Source of the DNA: Sipunculus nudus
Lineage: Eukaryota; Annelida; Sipuncula; Golfingiida; Sipunculidae
Assembly (NCBI GenBank): GCA_026874595.1
Contig: CM049309.1
Location: forward strand, 47,972,079 to 48,036,078
Direction: 5' to 3'
DNA length: 64,000 nucleotides
The notes beneath the pieces were generated by a model. That model did no database searches. It was not told the origin of the DNA and saw nothing but the letters and a program-made list of their open reading frames with translations. Shown one piece after another: positions 60,789 through 64,000 of this stretch (position 1 is its first letter; the number at the start of each line of letters is the position of its first letter). The translations under genes and the position numbers were made by a program.

Positions 60789-61457
60789 AATAATATAAAC
60801 TATCAAATTTGATAGAAAAAAAAAACAAAACAATACTCTCAAACCTATTGCAAGGAAAGATTTAACACCAAGCAAATTCATTCCATAGTAAAAGATGGAC
60901 AGCTAAACAATTACAGAGGTAAAACACTAACCTTTTTCATAATGTATATAATAACAGTTGGGGATATGGCACATATCAAAAAAGGTGCTTGAAACAAACT
61001 GTTTGAATGAACCTTTGCTTAGTAAAGTCACATCACATTCAAAACTTCTTGATTGCCAGTATCAGATCTTTCAGGATGTTATATTTTGATTAATTTATCC
61101 CGTTGTGCACATGGTAAACGTGGCAGTCCTGGTTTTGAGGTAGTAGCTAGTTATATTAGCAACACTATTGTAACAAATTTTGATCCACTTGGTGAAGATG
61201 TGTCATTTATTTTCTCACTTTTTTCCATTAATGTGTTTTTGAGGAAATATGCTCAGACAATAATCACAGTTCCTAGTTGTGCTGATTATGTTATAATGGT
61301 CATCCCATAATGATTCAGTCATCATGATAAATATATCTCTGGAGGATCAAAATGGATCAAAATTGGTTGTCCTACTGTTATTGAGGATTCTCAGTAAATC
61401 TTATAAAATTTGTTCATGATAGTTAACTATCTTTAAGTATTTTATTCTATTTTTCAG

Positions 61458-61520
61458 ACCCCTTGCCATACACACCTGTATCAACAGAAACTGGTGGAAC
61501 GCCTTCACACTTTCACAATG
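61458..61520 (+). CDS. smad6/7: Inhibitory Smad (Smad6/7), coding exon 3: linker before MH2
   Basis: A 63-base phase 1-1 exon with a pyrimidine-rich acceptor (CTATTTTTCAG|) and a consensus donor (AATG|GTAAGT). It reads DPLPYTPVSTETGGTPSHFHN plus one split codon. The ETGGT stretch matches the linker that precedes the MH2 domain in vertebrate Smad7. LPYTP gives a second tyrosine/proline element after the PPPPY of exon 2. No MH2 sequence was found in the remaining 2.5 kb, so the receptor-binding half of the protein lies beyond the window. Intron 2 is 3.6 kb and carries a MITE at about 60.45-60.79 kb. Confidence 0.88.
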
Positions 61521-64000
61521 GTAAGTTCTTTTGAATATTCAGACACAAGCAAGTTAACAAATGAATATGTATAAGTGGTTGTAGCCATATACCCAGGTAA
61601 AATATTTAACTTTTTTGCAAAGATAACCCTGTATGTCATTACAAGAACTGTGTTCTTTGATGTTCTGTCACCAGTGATTTTCCGAATATTTGGTACCTGG
61701 ATGAGTGTGATATAATTTAACGATTATCAAAAACTGGCGTCAGGACTGGTTAGTGCGTCATATGATCATTAGGCAAAAAGACAATACACAGACAAAAACA
61801 TCTGCTTTGAACTTTTTTTTATTCTGTCTAGTTATACTTGAGTCTTTGATCAAGGTGTATAATGTCAAGAATTGACAGGTGATAAGATACCAGCTGATAA
61901 AATCATCAGATGCCTGGAATCAAAGACCAATGCTGTATTTGATGGGCCAGGATGTGTTGATAAGAGAGCAGACAGAAATAGATAGCCCTGCAAAAACAAT
62001 ACTTATCATATACTTCTTTGTTTGAAATCACTTCAGATGAGGAATGATAGATACTATTAGCAGGTTAATTTTATAATCATAATTGATTAATTTTGATTAT
62101 ACGTTATATTCAGGGTAGTTGGTCCAATCTTCCTGGTATCATACTGAAGGAGGGAATGCATACTTCAATAGATTAATAATTTGTTGAACTTTTTGATCAT
62201 TTTATATTTGGATACTTGCGAAAGCTTCATAATACATGAGGAAAGGTGTGTAACTTTATTATTTGAATCCAGTGACCACAGAATGTTTTTAACTGGTTTA
62301 AGCCATAGAACAAACTAAAATAATATTGGAGATTTTAAATGCTTATCATGCAAGATATTTATATATTGCAATTTTCAGTTCAAATTCTTCTAGAAAATGG
62401 CGATAAATTTATGTTCTGTTGAATGTTTGAAGTGGGTACATAGACTTGCTCATGGTGATTATATTTTACCTGCTCAACATACTGCTGTGAATCTAGTGCA
62501 ACTGCTTTGTTCTTTTTATGTACAGAGTTTTCAAAATAGAGTTTAGACTGGTTCACTGATGGATTAAATCCCATATGAGGTCGCCCTTGATGAATGCATC
62601 CGTGAATCACACTTATAAATTAACGGTAATTTATAGTTGCGGTATATTGGCGCCGGCCGCATTATAACACATCAAAGGTTCCTTCAATGGATGCGGATTC
62701 CGAGCCAGTGACAAACGAGAAAAGCATAAGGTGGGAGTGACCCAGTTACAAGGAGCACACCAACACCCAGCGTGATTGGCAGGTAGTGTGCTTCACTGGA
62801 CTCCTTCTCCAAGTGCTATTGCAGCCCGATATTTGTGTCACCTGGATGTTTTGGTTTGATTTATACAATATATTTGCAGACTGTTCAAGCAATTAGGAAA
62901 AGTAAACATGGCATGGCCCTGTAATAGGTCTTCCCTTCAGTCAGGCTGTATGTACATGTATGGTACAGTATAATTATATACAGTGCATACTTGGAAACCA
63001 CATTTTTTAGGGCATCAGATAATCTTGATAAATAAATTGGTATAAATATTCATCTATTTTGCCAATATAATAATCAGATACAAAGTGTAATCTTGTACAG
63101 ATATTTGCCTTGTGGTTTTTCTCCATTTAATCCTTTAGCACCTGATAAGGTTTGATATTGAAATTTATATATACCCAGTTGAAAATTCTTAGGATAATAA
63201 ACATTATTTTGTCCAGTACATAAAAAGTTTTAACTTCATCATCATTACTTGATAGGAAGAAACATTTATTACAGGAGTCCCATGGCTAGCAATATTATTA
63301 TCTCATTCTGCTACCTAGGAAGATATTTATAGCTTTTATATTTAGATCTGTGCTCCGACATATATATTCTTATATAGTGTACAAGTGTACATATCAGCAT
63401 CATTCCATGCACAGATGTAAAGTAGTTAGAATACCTTGAACAGGAGGTTCAGCAATTTTTTTAACATTATAAAAAAAATAACATTAGGGAAATATAAAAT
63501 ACTTTTTTTGTTCAGTAGTTTATAATTTCTTTACAAAATTAAAGAAATATAAAACTAAAAATAATGTTACACACATGTATCAACTGTTGTTTCATTTTGG
63601 TGTAGCAGCCATATTGCAAAAACCAAAAATTTACAGGCTAATGTTAGCACAGTAGAAGGTGTAAGGCTCTAAAGTCTTAACAAACTTGGCTGTCAGATAA
63701 AAATTCAGAAGACAGAATATGTTTGATAGGTTACTGGGCACCCAGTGCTGCCACAAGCCTGTTTACCTAACTGTTTGTAGGGGCCACAATCGCTCCCTGT
63801 GTGACCAGATATCCCCAGGACTGTCAGCCAGCCACTGCATCCGCTGTCATGTAGTGAGACCGCTGGGAATCGTGAACCCTTCATCTTCATAAGCATGTCT
63901 CCGTTCTTACGCCTGGGGCACACAAGATGAGCATCAATGCTCCACTTGTCATTTATTATTTATTCAGAACAAGCAAGTCAGGCCAGACCCTGGAAGATTA
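61521..64000 (+). other. smad6/7: I-Smad intron 3, left part
   Basis: The intron begins GTAAGT and runs off the window. Two GC-richer blocks (about 62600-62850, with TTGGCGCCGGCCGC, and about 63700-63930) stand out from the AT-rich background; they may be old repeats. No MH2 exon was found. Confidence 0.6.

Overview
This is a eukaryotic (metazoan) genomic window: AT-rich, with intron-split coding exons, dense microsatellites and a very heavy load of non-autonomous mobile elements. The protein similarity and repeat types suggest a lophotrochozoan, most likely a bivalve or other mollusc. That assignment is inference, because no species-specific marker was read. Almost none of the long open frames is a gene; most lie in repeat arrays or are chance frames.

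Two genes can be supported, arranged head to head. On the minus strand is the 5' part of an FCHO (F-BAR domain only, FCHO1/2) gene. Three short exons (43559-43530, 38840-38749, 29863-29789) join in frame into the start of the F-BAR domain; the rest of the gene was not found further left. On the plus strand is the 5' part of an inhibitory Smad (Smad6/7) gene: exon 1 (56690-57089, MH1 domain), exon 2 (57801-57854, PPPPY motif) and exon 3 (61458-61520, ETGGT linker). Its MH2 exons lie beyond the right edge. FCHO proteins act in clathrin endocytosis and have been linked to BMP receptor signalling. I-Smads are feedback inhibitors of BMP/TGF-beta signalling. The two genes face each other across about 13 kb that contains Smad-type motifs: GGCGCC-N5-GTCTG (minus strand, 53297-53312) just upstream of a TATA/initiator pair, and the palindrome GTCTAGAC (55993-56000) 690 bp before the start codon.

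The left 42 kb is dominated by Helitron-like elements built to one plan: a 5' TT terminus (often followed by a hairpin), a body of tandem dimeric repeats of about 140 bp half-units, and a 3' hairpin a few bases before CTAG, inserted between A and T without target duplication. Three insertions have their empty site in this same window (9225-10559, 20729-22441, 22939-24656), so the boundaries can be read to the base. Elements are nested up to three deep. The arrays multiply regulatory-looking motifs: GGTGGCGCCACC palindromes, TGACCTTTGACC-type nuclear receptor half-sites, and two clusters of four GTCTAGAC Smad elements.

Layout: 1-8.6 kb AT-rich sequence with no recognised gene; 8.65-12.6 kb element with TGACC repeats; 12.9-18.95 kb nested elements; 20.4-24.7 kb MITE and two near-identical Helitron-like copies; 25.7-28.5 kb inverted relative; 28.7 kb SINE; 29.8-43.6 kb FCHO exons with element-filled introns; 43.6-56.7 kb intergenic region; 56.7-64 kb I-Smad gene.
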